Below, piece by piece: positions 36,726 to 46,372 of a stretch of DNA of 64,000 nt; within the stretch, counting starts at the first letter, position 1; each line of letters begins with the position of its first letter. The notes below the pieces were generated by a model, which saw only the letters and a program-made list of their open reading frames with translations, was not told the origin of the DNA and ran no database searches. The stretch is taken from positions 124,001 through 188,000 of the forward strand of contig PWZT01000037.1 of assembly GCA_003567315.1 (NCBI GenBank). The letters are read 5' to 3'. Position numbers and translations under genes: made by a program. Source of the DNA: Paracoccaceae bacterium (GTDB lineage Bacteria; Pseudomonadota; Alphaproteobacteria; Rhodobacterales; Rhodobacteraceae).

Positions 36726-37888
36726 GCCTCGATCTGCGCTACCCTGCGCTTTCGGACCTGAAAACCGCCTGCAAGCGGCGGGTGCCGTGGTTCGTGTGGG
36801 AGTATCTCGACAGCGCGACCGGCAGCGAGTCGGTCAAGCCGCGCAATCGTGCGGCGCTGGAGGCGGTGCTGTTTCGCCCGGCGATCCTGCGCGGGCCGAT
36901 TGCGCCTGATCTGAGCACGCGGTTTCTGGGGCAGGACTATGCGTTGCCTGTGGGTGTGGCACCTGTGGGCATGTCGGGGCTGATCTGGCCGGGGGCGGAG
37001 GCCGCGCTGGCCGCGATGGCGCAGGACACCCGCCTGCCCTATTGCCTGAGCACGGTCGCCACACGCCTGCCCGAAGAAATCGGCCCGATTGCGGGCGATA
37101 TGGGCTGGTTTCAGCTTTACCCGCCCAAGGATCCCGAGATCCGCGCCGATATTCTGGCCCGCGCGCGCAAGGCCGGGTTCCGGGTGCTGGTGCTGACGGT
37201 CGATCTGCCCGGCCCGTCGCGGCGCGAGCGGCAGTTGCGCGCCGAGCTTGCGATCCCGCCCAAGCTCACGCCCGCGATGCTGTGGCAGATCGCGCAGCGG
37301 CCCGCCTGGGCGCTGGGCACCTTGCGCGCGGGCCAGCCGAGGCTGCGGCTGATGGAGGAGTATCTGCGGCTCGATGGCAATGCGCCCTCGACCGCGCATC
37401 CGGGATATCTGCTGCGGGCCGCGCCGGATTGGGACTATCTGCATGCGGTGCGCGATTTGTGGGACGGGCCGCTGGTGATCAAGGGCGTGCTCGAGCCCGA
37501 GGATGCGGAACGGCTGCGCGCGGCCGGGGCGGATGCGATATGGGTGTCGAACCATGGCGGGCGACAATTCGACGGCGCGCCTGCGGCACTCGCCGCGCTG
37601 CAAGCGATCCGCGCGCGGCTGGGGCCGGAAATGCCGCTGATCTATGATGGCGGGGTCGAGGGCGGGCTCGATGTGCTGCGCACGCTGGCGCTGGGGGCGG
37701 ATTTCACAATGCTCGGGCGCGGATGGCATCATGCGTTGGGGGCGCTGGGGCCTGCGGGGGCGGCGCATCTGGCAGAGATCTTGCGCGCGGATATGGTCGC
37801 GAACATGATGCAGATGGGGATTACGCGGCCCGAGGAGGCGCGAACGCGGCTGTGGCCAGCGCCGGACATGAAATCTAACGAAACCTAA
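36722..37888 (+). CDS. lldD: FMN-dependent L-lactate dehydrogenase
   Basis: A 388-residue alpha-hydroxyacid oxidising flavoprotein, likely converting L-lactate to pyruvate and feeding the respiratory chain. Landmarks are PVGVAPVGMSGLIWPGAE and FQLYPPKD, the catalytic WVSNHGGRQFDGAPA with active-site His and Arg, and IYDGGVEGGLDVLRTLALGA binding FMN phosphate. Other family members (mandelate or glycolate oxidases) cannot be wholly excluded. Pyruvate carboxylase follows on the same strand, 77 bp on. Confidence 0.88.
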   Translation: MSLDLRYPALSDLKTACKRRVPWFVWEYLDSATGSESVKPRNRAALEAVLFRPAILRGPIAPDLSTRFLGQDYALPVGVAPVGMSGLIWPGAEAALAAMAQDTRLPYCLSTVATRLPEEIGPIAGDMGWFQLYPPKDPEIRADILARARKAGFRVLVLTVDLPGPSRRERQLRAELAIPPKLTPAMLWQIAQRPAWALGTLRAGQPRLRLMEEYLRLDGNAPSTAHPGYLLRAAPDWDYLHAVRDLWDGPLVIKGVLEPEDAERLRAAGADAIWVSNHGGRQFDGAPAALAALQAIRARLGPEMPLIYDGGVEGGLDVLRTLALGADFTMLGRGWHHALGALGPAGAAHLAEILRADMVANMMQMGITRPEEARTRLWPAPDMKSNET

Positions 37889-37965
37889 CAAAGCCTTTAC
37901 TGCGCCGCAGAAATCGGCCTAGAAAACGGACCAATAATAACGCTTTCACAGCCAAGGGGGGCGCA

Positions 37966-40900
37966 ATGGCCGCGTTCAAGAAAATCCTCGTCGCGAACCG
38001 GGGCGAAATCGCCATTCGGATCATGCGGGCCGCCAATGAACTGGGCAAGCGCACTGTCGCGGTCTATGCCGAGGAGGACAAGCTCGGCCTGCATCGCTTC
38101 AAGGCCGATGAGGCGTATCGGATCGGCGAGGGGTTGGGGCCCGTGGCCGCCTATCTCTCGATTGACGAGATCATTCGTGTGGCGACAGAGTCGGGCGCGG
38201 ATGCGATCCATCCGGGCTACGGGCTCTTGTCGGAGAACCCTGATCTGGTGGAAGCCTGCGTGGCCAACGGGATCACTTTCATCGGCCCGAAAGCGGAAAC
38301 CATGCGCGCGCTCGGCGACAAGGCAAGTGCGCGGCGCGTGGCGATCGAGGCGGGCGTGCCGGTCATCCCTGCAAGCGAGGTGCTGGGCGAGGATATGGAG
38401 GAGATCCGCGCCATGGCCGAGGCGATCGGCTATCCGCTGATGCTCAAGGCAAGCTGGGGCGGGGGCGGCCGGGGCATGCGCCCGATCCTCGCGCCGGAGG
38501 AGCTGGAGGCGAAAGTGCGCGAAGGCCGACGCGAGGCGGAGGCCGCGTTCGGCAATGGCGAGGGCTATCTCGAGAAGATGATCGAGCGCGCGCGCCATGT
38601 CGAGGTGCAGCTTCTGGGCGACACACATGGCAATCTCTACCATCTCTATGAGCGCGACTGCACTGTCCAGCGCCGCAACCAGAAGGTCGTCGAGCGCGCC
38701 CCGGCCCCCTATCTCGACGACGCGCAGCGCGCCGAGATCTGCGAGCTTGCGCTGAAGATCGGCCGCGCCGTGGGCTATCAGAACGCGGGCACGGTCGAGT
38801 TCCTGATGGATATGGACACGGGCGCGTTTTACTTCATCGAGGTCAATCCGCGCGTGCAGGTGGAGCATACGGTCACTGAGGAAGTGACCGGCATCGACAT
38901 CGTGAAGGCGCAGATCCGCATCGCCGAGGGCGCGACGCTGTCGGAGGCCACGGGCACGCCCAGCCAGGGTGATGTCACGCTGACTGGCCATGCGCTGCAA
39001 TGCCGCGTGACCACCGAAGACCCGCATAACAATTTCATCCCCGATTACGGCCGGTTGACGGCCTATCGCTCGGCCACGGGGATGGGGATCCGGCTTGATG
39101 GCGGGACGGCCTATGCGGGCGGCGTGATCACGCGCTACTACGATTCACTGCTGGTGAAGGTGACGGCCTGGGCGCCCACGCCCGAGGAATCGATCTCGCG
39201 CATGGACCGGGCGCTGCGCGAGTTCCGCATCCGGGGGCTGAGCACCAATCTGGAATTCGTGATCAACCTGCTCAAGCACCCGACCTTCCGCGACATGAGC
39301 TACACCACCAAGTTCATCGACACGACGGAAGAGCTGTTCAATTTCCGCAGGCGACGCGACCGGGCGACCAAGCTGTTGACCTATATCGCGGATATCACGG
39401 TCAACGGGCACCCGGAGACCGCCGGGCGCGCCGTGCCGCGCGCCGGGATCAAGACGCCGGTTGCGCCCAAAGTCTCGGGCACGCCACCGCGCGGGGCCAA
39501 GCAGATCCTCGATGAGCAGGGCCCGCAGGCCGTGGCCGACTGGATGGCCGCCGAGCAGCGGCTGCTATTGACCGACACGACCATGCGCGACGCGCATCAG
39601 TCGCTTCTGGCCACACGCATGCGCTCGATCGACATGATCCGCGTGGCCCCGGCCTATGCGCATACCCTGCCGCAGCTATTCTCGGTCGAGTGCTGGGGCG
39701 GCGCCACATTCGACGTGGCCTATCGCTTCTTGCAGGAATGCCCCTGGCAGCGCCTGCGCGATCTGCGCGCGCGCATGCCAAACCTTATGACGCAAATGCT
39801 GCTGCGCGCCTCGAACGGGGTGGGCTATACGAATTACCCCGACAATGTGGTGCAGTTCTTCGTGAAGCAGGCCGCCGAGACAGGGGTCGATGTGTTCCGC
39901 GTCTTCGACAGTCTGAACTGGGTCGAGAACATGCGCGTGGCCATGGATGCGGTGATCGAGGCGAACAAGCTCTGCGAGGGCACGATCTGCTACACCGGCG
40001 ACATCCTGAACCCGGATCGCGCGAAATATGACCTGAAATATTATGTCGCCATGGGCAAGGATTTGCGCGATGCAGGTGCGCATGTTCTGGGGCTGAAGGA
40101 TATGGCGGGGCTGTTGAAGCCTGCCTCGGCGCGGATTCTGATCAAGACGCTGAAGGAGGAGGTCGGCCTGCCGATCCATTTCCACACGCATGACACAGGC
40201 GGGATTGCGGGCGCGACGATCCTTGCGGCGGCCGAAGCCGGGGTCGATGCGGCCGATGCGGCGATGGATGCGCTCTCGGGCAACACCTCGCAGCCGACGC
40301 TGGGCTCGATAGTCGAGGCGCTGCGCTTTACCGACCGCGACACTGGGCTCGATATGGGCGCGATCCGCAAGATCTCGGATTACTGGGAAGAGGTGCGCGC
40401 GCATTATGCCGCATTCGAATCGGCCCAGCAGGCGCCGTCCTCCGAGGTCTATCTACATGAGATGCCGGGCGGGCAGTTCACCAATCTCAAGGCGCAGGCG
40501 CGCTCGATGGGGCTGGAGGATCGCTGGCCCGAAATCGCGCGGAGCTATGCGGATGTGAACATGATGTTCGGCGATATCGTGAAGGTGACGCCATCCTCGA
40601 AGGTGGTGGGCGATATGGCGCTGATGATGGTGAGCCAGGGGCTGAGCCGGGCGGATGTCGAGAGCGGGCAGAAGGATGTGAGCTTCCCGGATTCGGTGAT
40701 CGACATGCTGCGCGGCAATCTCGGCCAGCCTCCGGGCGGTTGGCCCGAGGGGATCCTGCGCAAGGTTTTGAAGGACGAGGCCCCGCTCACGGACCGGCCC
40801 GGCAAGCATCTGGAACCGGTCGATCTGGAGGCCGAGCGCAAGCGCCTGAGCGAGGAGCTGGAAGGGTTCAAGGTCGATGACGAGGACCTCAACGGCTATC

Positions 40901-41409
40901 TAATGTATCCCAAGGTCTATCTCGATTACATGGGGCGCCATCGGATTTACGGCCCCGTGCGCGCCTTGCCGACGCGGACTTTCTTCTATGGCATGGACTC
41001 GGGCGAGGAGATCACGGCGGAAATAGACCCGGGGAAGACACTCGAGATCCGCATGATCACAGTGGGTGAGACCACGGATGATGGCGATGTGAAAGTGTTT
41101 TTCGAGCTCAACGGCCAGCCGCGCACGATCCGCGTGGCCAATCGCGAGGTGAAGGCCAAGACCGCGCAGCGCGTCAAGGCCGATGCGGGCAATGCCGATC
41201 ATGTCGGCGCGCCGATGCCGGGGGCTGTGGCCTCGATCTCGGTCAAGGCCGGAGACAAGGTCAAGCCCGGCGATCTGCTGTTGACGATCGAGGCGATGAA
41301 GATGGAGACCGGGCTGCATGCCGACCGCGAGGCAATTGTGAAAGCAGTCCATATCCAGCCCGGCGCGCAGATCGAGGCGAAAGACCTGTTGGTCGAGTTC
41401 GAGGGGTGA
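37966..41409 (+). CDS. pyc: Pyruvate carboxylase
   Basis: A 1147-residue biotin enzyme that makes oxaloacetate from pyruvate. The biotin carboxylase domain (about 1-455) has ATP-grasp motifs (SWGGGGRGMR, EVNPRVQVEHTVTE). The carboxyltransferase domain (about 545-810) begins LLTDTTMRDAHQSLLATR. A PYC-specific central domain leads to a C-terminal biotinyl domain with the Lys of EAMKMETGL near residue 1112. Full-length single-chain type. With lldD upstream it suggests lactate-derived pyruvate is fed into the TCA cycle. Confidence 0.97.
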   Translation: MAAFKKILVANRGEIAIRIMRAANELGKRTVAVYAEEDKLGLHRFKADEAYRIGEGLGPVAAYLSIDEIIRVATESGADAIHPGYGLLSENPDLVEACVANGITFIGPKAETMRALGDKASARRVAIEAGVPVIPASEVLGEDMEEIRAMAEAIGYPLMLKASWGGGGRGMRPILAPEELEAKVREGRREAEAAFGNGEGYLEKMIERARHVEVQLLGDTHGNLYHLYERDCTVQRRNQKVVERAPAPYLDDAQRAEICELALKIGRAVGYQNAGTVEFLMDMDTGAFYFIEVNPRVQVEHTVTEEVTGIDIVKAQIRIAEGATLSEATGTPSQGDVTLTGHALQCRVTTEDPHNNFIPDYGRLTAYRSATGMGIRLDGGTAYAGGVITRYYDSLLVKVTAWAPTPEESISRMDRALREFRIRGLSTNLEFVINLLKHPTFRDMSYTTKFIDTTEELFNFRRRRDRATKLLTYIADITVNGHPETAGRAVPRAGIKTPVAPKVSGTPPRGAKQILDEQGPQAVADWMAAEQRLLLTDTTMRDAHQSLLATRMRSIDMIRVAPAYAHTLPQLFSVECWGGATFDVAYRFLQECPWQRLRDLRARMPNLMTQMLLRASNGVGYTNYPDNVVQFFVKQAAETGVDVFRVFDSLNWVENMRVAMDAVIEANKLCEGTICYTGDILNPDRAKYDLKYYVAMGKDLRDAGAHVLGLKDMAGLLKPASARILIKTLKEEVGLPIHFHTHDTGGIAGATILAAAEAGVDAADAAMDALSGNTSQPTLGSIVEALRFTDRDTGLDMGAIRKISDYWEEVRAHYAAFESAQQAPSSEVYLHEMPGGQFTNLKAQARSMGLEDRWPEIARSYADVNMMFGDIVKVTPSSKVVGDMALMMVSQGLSRADVESGQKDVSFPDSVIDMLRGNLGQPPGGWPEGILRKVLKDEAPLTDRPGKHLEPVDLEAERKRLSEELEGFKVDDEDLNGYLMYPKVYLDYMGRHRIYGPVRALPTRTFFYGMDSGEEITAEIDPGKTLEIRMITVGETTDDGDVKVFFELNGQPRTIRVANREVKAKTAQRVKADAGNADHVGAPMPGAVASISVKAGDKVKPGDLLLTIEAMKMETGLHADREAIVKAVHIQPGAQIEAKDLLVEFEG

Positions 41410-41416
41410 AGGGGGT

Positions 41417-41451
41417 GCCAGCGCAGGGGGCATCGAACCCCCTGCACTGGC
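41417..41451. terminator. Hairpin between convergent pyc and fliP
   Basis: GCCAGCGCAGGGGG (41417-41430) pairs with CCCCCTGCACTGGC (41438-41451) with a single mismatch around a 7-nt loop. There is no strong T-run, so it may stabilise 3' ends rather than terminate by itself. Confidence 0.55.
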
Positions 41452-41476
41452 GCTGCCGCGGCGCCCCCGCTGGTGG

Positions 41477-42214
41477 TCAGAGATAGCTGCGCACGAGCGC
41501 TTCCGAGATCAGCCGCCAGCCATCGGCGATGACGAAGAAGGACAGCTTGAAAGGCAGCGAGACAATCGCGGGCGGCACCATCATCATGCCCATCGACATG
41601 AGCACGGCGGCGACGACAAGATCGATGATCAGGAAGGGCAGGAAAATAAGGAACCCGATCTGGAAGGCCCGCGCCACCTCGCTGAGCATGAAGGAGGGCA
41701 CCAGCACCGAAAGCGGCGCATCGGGCGAAAGCGCGGCAGTGACATCGGGGCGCAGGCTTGCAAGGCTCGCGAATGTGGCCGGATCGACGCGGGCGGCCAT
41801 GAAGCGGCGGAACGGGTCCATCGCCTGCACGAATGCCTGATCGAGCTCGATCTCGCCATCGGTCAACGGCACGATCCCGCCCTGCCAGGCCGCCACGAAA
41901 ACAGGCTCCATCACGAAATAGGTCAGAAACAGCGCCAGCGAGACGATGAGCATATTCGGCGGCGATTGCATGAGCCCGAGCGCCTGGCGCAGGATCGCCA
42001 GCACTGTGACGATGAAGGGAAAACAGGTCACCATCACCAGGATACCCGGCACGAGGCTGAGCAGCGTGAGCAGGATCAGCAATTGCACCGCCCGCACGCT
42101 CAGCGCGCCGTCATCGCCGAAATCGAGCTGGATTTCCTGCGCCGCAAGCCCGCCCGCGCCGGCGAGCCAGAGCCCGAGGCCCAGAAGCGCGCATGTCACC
42201 CCCTGCCGCAGCAT
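41477..42214 (-). CDS. fliP: Flagellar export apparatus protein FliP
   Basis: A 245-residue protein of the flagellar type III export gate. A signal sequence (to about 25) is followed by four membrane segments. Conserved parts are LVPGILVMVTCFPFIVTVLAILRQALG and VLVPSFMLSEVARAFQIGFLIFLPFLIIDLVVA. Length and motifs match FliP. It is the distal gene of the leftward fliF-H-N-P set. Confidence 0.96.
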   Translation of the reverse strand: MLRQGVTCALLGLGLWLAGAGGLAAQEIQLDFGDDGALSVRAVQLLILLTLLSLVPGILVMVTCFPFIVTVLAILRQALGLMQSPPNMLIVSLALFLTYFVMEPVFVAAWQGGIVPLTDGEIELDQAFVQAMDPFRRFMAARVDPATFASLASLRPDVTAALSPDAPLSVLVPSFMLSEVARAFQIGFLIFLPFLIIDLVVAAVLMSMGMMMVPPAIVSLPFKLSFFVIADGWRLISEALVRSYL

Positions 42215-42218
42215 CGCG

Positions 42219-42503
42219 CTAGAGCGCCTCGCGCAGGTCGATGATTTCGGTCAGGCGCACACCGAGATAGCCCGCCTGCGCGCCCTCGATTTCCTGCAAT
42301 TCACCACGCGCGATCAGCTTGTCGCCGATGAACAGCTCGACCGGATCATCGATGCGCCGGTCCAGCGTGAGCACGGAGTCGCGCCGGAGCTTCATCAGGT
42401 CGCGCACCATGGGTCGCGCGCGCCCGACCGAGATCACGATCTCGATGGGAACCTGTTTGAGAATTCCGGTGTTGATATCGGCGCTGATCTCGGCGTCATC
42501 CAT
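42219..42503 (-). CDS. fliN: Flagellar motor switch protein FliN
   Basis: A 94-residue protein consisting almost entirely of the SpoA (surface presentation of antigens) fold: LKQVPIEIVISVGRARPMVRDLMKL, then DDPVELFIGDKLIARGELQEIEG. It forms the base of the C-ring, which controls rotation. The start MDDAEIS overlaps the fliH end by 8 bp. Confidence 0.92.
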   Translation of the reverse strand: MDDAEISADINTGILKQVPIEIVISVGRARPMVRDLMKLRRDSVLTLDRRIDDPVELFIGDKLIARGELQEIEGAQAGYLGVRLTEIIDLREAL

Positions 42504-43095
42504 GCTGCGTCTCCTTGTGTTCTTGTGACCGGGTCCGTTCCAGCAGCTGCGAAAGAGCTGCGAGCACGGAATTAAGGTTGATCTCGCGCTCCTGCGCATC
42601 GAGTTGCACAGAGACCTGGGCATCCGCGAAGCTCGGCTCCGCCGAGAGGGTGATACCCTCCTGGCCGGTCGCCGCGACAATCTGGCCCAGCGCGGCCATG
42701 GCAGACGGCGCACAGCGAATTTCGATCTGCACCGACATGCCCTGCGCGATCACCGTCGCAAGCTCTTCGGCCAGAAGCGCAGGCAGCGCCGCTTGCGCCG
42801 CGCGCGGCATCAATTGCTGCAGCATCGCCTCGCTGAGCGCCACAAAGCTCTGCGAGAGCGCCTGATGCGCCTCGGCATAGCTGAATCGGATGGCCTGAAG
42901 CGCTTCTTCCGCTGCGATGCGGCGCAAGGCATCTTCATCGCGCATCTGCTCGAGCGCATCATGCCAGCCGGCGGCGTAGCCTTGTTCATACGCAGCCTCG
43001 CGGGTCTTCTCTGCCTCGGCCTGACTGATGCTGCCGGACGGATCGTCGAAGGCCGCTGTTTCGAAAACCTCAAGCTTCAGCAATGCCTGGCTCAT
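42496..43095 (-). CDS. fliH: Flagellar assembly protein FliH-like
   Basis: A 199-residue protein with a Glu- and Ala-rich N-terminal helix (EAEKTREAAYEQGYAAGWHDA) and a C-terminal domain like FliH/YscL, which binds and regulates the export ATPase FliI. Sequence identity in this family is low; the call leans on helical pattern and on the position between fliF and fliN. No fliI gene is next to it. Confidence 0.78.
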   Translation of the reverse strand: MSQALLKLEVFETAAFDDPSGSISQAEAEKTREAAYEQGYAAGWHDALEQMRDEDALRRIAAEEALQAIRFSYAEAHQALSQSFVALSEAMLQQLMPRAAQAALPALLAEELATVIAQGMSVQIEIRCAPSAMAALGQIVAATGQEGITLSAEPSFADAQVSVQLDAQEREINLNSVLAALSQLLERTRSQEHKETQHG

Positions 43096-44660
43096 GACGG
43101 CTCCTTCCGTTCATCCATCCAGTGACGCAGCCCCTGCACCGCTTCCTGACCGCGCGCATCGATCAGTTTTTGCAAACGCGCCACAGGCTCATCCTCGTCT
43201 GACGCTTCGGTCGAGAGCGCAGGCGCCAAACCGCTGTTTTCGCTGACTTCGCCCTGCGGCAAGGCAGCGAATTCCTGCCGAGGCTCCAGCATCTCCGCCT
43301 GTTGGTTGTCGCGCCCCAGCGCCTTGAGCACCGGACGCAGGCCGAACAGGCTGATAAGCACCACCGCCAGCAGCAGGAACGCCCATTTCAGCAAGGTCAT
43401 GATATCGAGATCGGCCGTGGAGAAGAGCCCGTCGCCCGCCTCCGTGCCAAGCGCGGCAACCGGCTCGAAGGGCAGCGAGCGCAGGGTAATGACATCGCCG
43501 CGGCTCTCGTCGAAGCCGATGGCCGAGGCGACCAGATCGCGCAGCGCCTCCAACTCATCTGCAGGGCGCGGCGCCCAGCTCGGCTGCCCATCCTCGCCCG
43601 GTGTCGTCTTGCCGTCGATGAGTACGGCGACCGTGATGCGGCGCACGGCTCCGGGCAGCCGCTCGATTTCACGCCGCGTCTCGGTCAGCTCGAAATTGGT
43701 GCGCCGGCGGGTTTGCGTTTCGCGCGCCTCTGCCGTGCCATCGTTATCGGCAGCATCCCCATCGGGCAGATTGCTGGCGACAGTCACGCCCTGGCGACGG
43801 GTATCGGTGCTCGTGATGCTGCTCTCCTCAACCTCCGTGCTGACCGGAACCTGCGCGTCCGGGTCCAGCCGCCGCTCATGGATATGTTCGCGGTCGGTCA
43901 CGGTTTCCACGCTCAACTCGACGACCGCCCGGCCATGCCCGACATGCGCCTCGAGCAAACGCTCCACATTCCGCCGCAACTCCTTCGCGCGATCATCGCC
44001 CGAGCCCTGATTGCCCAGATCGGAGTCGGGCCCGTAGACCAGCCCGCCATTGCCATCGATCACCGACACATCCGCAGGCGTCATGCCCGCCACGGCCGAG
44101 GCCACAAGAAACTGGAGCGCCCTGGCCTGCGTCGCACTCAGCGCGGCGCCCGAGGTCGTGACCGTGACCGACGCCGTGGGGGCGGTCTCGCGCCGGAACG
44201 GGCTGTTGCCAGCCTGGGCTATATGGACTCGGGCCGACCGGATATGCGGGCTCGCAACGATGGTTCGCGCCAACTCGCCTTCCTTCGCGCGCCAATAGGC
44301 CGCGTCGAACATCTGCGATGTCGTGCCGAACCCCGAGAGGTTTTCCAGCAGCTCATAGCCCGCATGGGTATTGGCCGGCAGCCCGCTCGCAGCCAGCATC
44401 AGCCGGGTTTCGTCGCGCTGGTTGCTCGGCACGAAAACCGCATCCCCGCGCACCGAATACGCGATGCCGCGCGCTTCCAGCGCCTGAACAACTTCTCCCG
44501 CCGCGCCGTCTTCCAGCCCCGCATAGAGCAACGACATTCCCGGCGCCGCTGCGATCCGCCCCAGGATGACGATAACGGCGACAAGGGCGAGGCCACTCCC
44601 GACGAGCAGACCACGTCGACGCATATCCAATGCATTCCACACAGACTGAAGCTGTTGCAC
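43092..44660 (-). CDS. fliF: Flagellar MS-ring protein FliF
   Basis: A 522-residue inner-membrane ring protein. Two transmembrane helices (about 17-40 and 425-445) flank a periplasmic part with ring-building motifs, including GMSLLYAGLEDGAAGEVVQALEARGIAY and ARVHIAQ. The cytoplasmic C-terminus normally grips FliG. It overlaps fliH by 4 bp and diverges from fliL, with a CtrA-like box between them. Confidence 0.94.
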   Translation of the reverse strand: MQQLQSVWNALDMRRRGLLVGSGLALVAVIVILGRIAAAPGMSLLYAGLEDGAAGEVVQALEARGIAYSVRGDAVFVPSNQRDETRLMLAASGLPANTHAGYELLENLSGFGTTSQMFDAAYWRAKEGELARTIVASPHIRSARVHIAQAGNSPFRRETAPTASVTVTTSGAALSATQARALQFLVASAVAGMTPADVSVIDGNGGLVYGPDSDLGNQGSGDDRAKELRRNVERLLEAHVGHGRAVVELSVETVTDREHIHERRLDPDAQVPVSTEVEESSITSTDTRRQGVTVASNLPDGDAADNDGTAEARETQTRRRTNFELTETRREIERLPGAVRRITVAVLIDGKTTPGEDGQPSWAPRPADELEALRDLVASAIGFDESRGDVITLRSLPFEPVAALGTEAGDGLFSTADLDIMTLLKWAFLLLAVVLISLFGLRPVLKALGRDNQQAEMLEPRQEFAALPQGEVSENSGLAPALSTEASDEDEPVARLQKLIDARGQEAVQGLRHWMDERKEPS

Positions 44661-44714
44661 TGCGAATCTCCTTGAATCCGGCTTCTGCCGTGATCCGGTT
44701 TTCGCAGGCAGGGA

Positions 44715-44729
44715 TTAACATTCGGTTAG
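44715..44729. promoter_or_regulatory. CtrA-like box between divergent fliF and fliL
   Basis: TTAA-CATTCGG-TTAG matches the CtrA consensus (TTAA-N7-TTAA) at seven of eight fixed positions. It lies about 55 bp from the fliF start and 46 bp from the fliL start. CtrA activates flagellar genes in many Rhodobacteraceae. Confidence 0.45.
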
Positions 44730-44774
44730 TGACATTGTGGCAAAACAAGACATGGATCGAAAACACGAGGCATC

Positions 44775-45260
44775 ATGTCGACAACCGCCGAACCACCCGC
44801 AGAAACGCCTGACGCAGCACAGAAAAAAAGCGTCCTGCGCCCTGTCCTGTTTGGATCTCTCGCCGCCATCCTGCTGGGCGGGGGGGCATTCTATGCTGTG
44901 TTTACCGGGCTGATTCTGTCGGAGCAGCAGACATCGTCCCCCAGCCAGCCGAGCGCTGCGGAGACTGTTTTCATCGCGATCGAGCCGATCACGGTCTCCC
45001 CACCCCCGGAACGCGGGGCGCGGTTCATCCGGCTCGCAGTGCAGATCGAGGCGCCTGTCGACTCGCAGGCCGAAGTGAAACGGCTGACGCCGCGATTCGT
45101 GGACATGATCAATACCTATCTTCACGCCGTCGATCTGGACGATCTGCGTCAACCTGCCGCACTTATCAGGCTGCGTTCGCAATTGCTGCGAAGAACCCAG
45201 CTCATCGCGGGCGAGGGGCATGTCAGCGACGTGCTGATCACTGAATTCATCATCGATTGA
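44775..45260 (+). CDS. fliL: Flagellar basal-body protein FliL
   Basis: A 161-residue single-pass protein: short cytoplasmic tail, one transmembrane helix (PVLFGSLAAILLGGGAFYAVF) and a periplasmic stomatin-like domain (ARFIRLAVQIEAPVDSQAEVKRLTPRFVDMINTYL). FliL rings surround the stator and increase torque. First gene of a rightward motor operon. Confidence 0.93.
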   Translation: MSTTAEPPAETPDAAQKKSVLRPVLFGSLAAILLGGGAFYAVFTGLILSEQQTSSPSQPSAAETVFIAIEPITVSPPPERGARFIRLAVQIEAPVDSQAEVKRLTPRFVDMINTYLHAVDLDDLRQPAALIRLRSQLLRRTQLIAGEGHVSDVLITEFIID

Positions 45261-45267
45261 GGGGCCC

Positions 45268-45690
45268 ATGGAAATTGTCATAGATGTCGTCATCGGTCTC
45301 GCAGCCTTCGTTGCTGCGGCCTATTGTCTGGTTCTGTCGCGGAGGCTGCGCGCGCTGACCCGCCTCGACGGCGATCTCGGCCGCGCGATCGCGATCCTGT
45401 CGCAACAGGTCGATGGTCTCACGACTGCGCTGACCAAGGCACAGAGCTCCAGCGAGGAGTCCGGGAAAATGCTCGCCGCGAAAATCGCCGAAGCGGAAAC
45501 GACCGCGCGGCGGCTCGAATTGCTGATGGCGGCCTATCGCCCACCGGAATCGCCAGCGACAGCGCGCTCCATGGCGGAGGCGTCCGCGCCCGATGGTGAT
45601 GATTTCACCCCGCGCATCCGCGCGCCCAAAGAGCCCGAGCGGGGCCGGCGGATCCTGCGAAGCCGTGAGCCAAAAGGGGTGGTTTCATGA
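45268..45690 (+). CDS. DUF6468-type flagellar-locus membrane protein
   Basis: A 140-residue protein with one N-terminal transmembrane helix (IDVVIGLAAFVAAAYCLVLS), a coiled coil (about 30-90) and an Arg-rich tail. Its place directly between fliL (7 bp) and the MotE-like gene (4-bp overlap) is the main evidence for a motor or basal-body role. Caulobacter PflI, a flagellar positioning protein, is a possible relative. No enzymatic motif. Confidence 0.7.
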   Translation: MEIVIDVVIGLAAFVAAAYCLVLSRRLRALTRLDGDLGRAIAILSQQVDGLTTALTKAQSSSEESGKMLAAKIAEAETTARRLELLMAAYRPPESPATARSMAEASAPDGDDFTPRIRAPKEPERGRRILRSREPKGVVS

Positions 45691-46262
45691 AATCCTCGCG
45701 CGGATATCGGTGGTTGGGGGCCTATGGGCTGTCGATCCTTGCCGTGATTCTCCTTGGCGCAGGCATGTCGCGGCTCGGCCTCGGCATTGCCGTCGTGCTC
45801 GCCGGAGAAGGCGTGGCGCAAGAGGCTGCACCGGAGCTTGCGGCTGGTGACGGCCAGAATCTGGGCGAGCTGTTCGAGACGCTGCGCGCGCGGGAAGAGG
45901 CGCTGGATGCCCGCGCAGCACAGCTCGACGAACGCGCGGACGCTCTCAGATCGGCCGAGGCGGAGCTTTCAAGACAGCTCGATGCGCTGACAGAGGCCGA
46001 GGCGCAGCTCGCCGCAACGCTGAAGATGACCGAAACGGCTTCGGAGCAGGACCTGCAGCATCTCACCACGGTCTTCGAGAGCATGAAGCCCGCGCAGGCT
46101 GCCGAGCTTTTCCAGCAGATGGATATCGATTTCGCTGCCGGTTTCATCGCGCGGCTGCGCCCCGAAATCGCGGCCGAACTGCTCTCGGGGCTCGATCCGA
46201 TGGTCGCCTACGGCATCAGCGCCGTGCTGGCAGGACGCCACGCCCGGACACCTACCAGATAA
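45687..46262 (+). CDS. MotE-like flagellar motor protein
   Basis: A 191-residue exported protein: a hydrophobic signal-anchor (about 10-40), a long coiled coil (LFETLRAREEALDARAAQLDERADALRS onward) and a C-terminal MgtE-N-like helical domain (LTTVFESMKPAQAAELFQQM, then FIARLRPEIAAELLSGLDP). This layout is that of MotE, the chaperone that helps fold periplasmic MotC in rhizobia. Here MotA, not MotC, is adjacent. Confidence 0.78.
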   Translation: MKSSRGYRWLGAYGLSILAVILLGAGMSRLGLGIAVVLAGEGVAQEAAPELAAGDGQNLGELFETLRAREEALDARAAQLDERADALRSAEAELSRQLDALTEAEAQLAATLKMTETASEQDLQHLTTVFESMKPAQAAELFQQMDIDFAAGFIARLRPEIAAELLSGLDPMVAYGISAVLAGRHARTPTR

Positions 46263-46372
46263 ATGGCATGAAGCGTCTGCTATGGCAGGAAAATCTTAAG
46301 TCTTTGGTGCGACAGTGAGTTTGAGAAATACCGGCAAGAAGTCCGTCTCAGCCTAGTGGGGAGTACTGCAGC

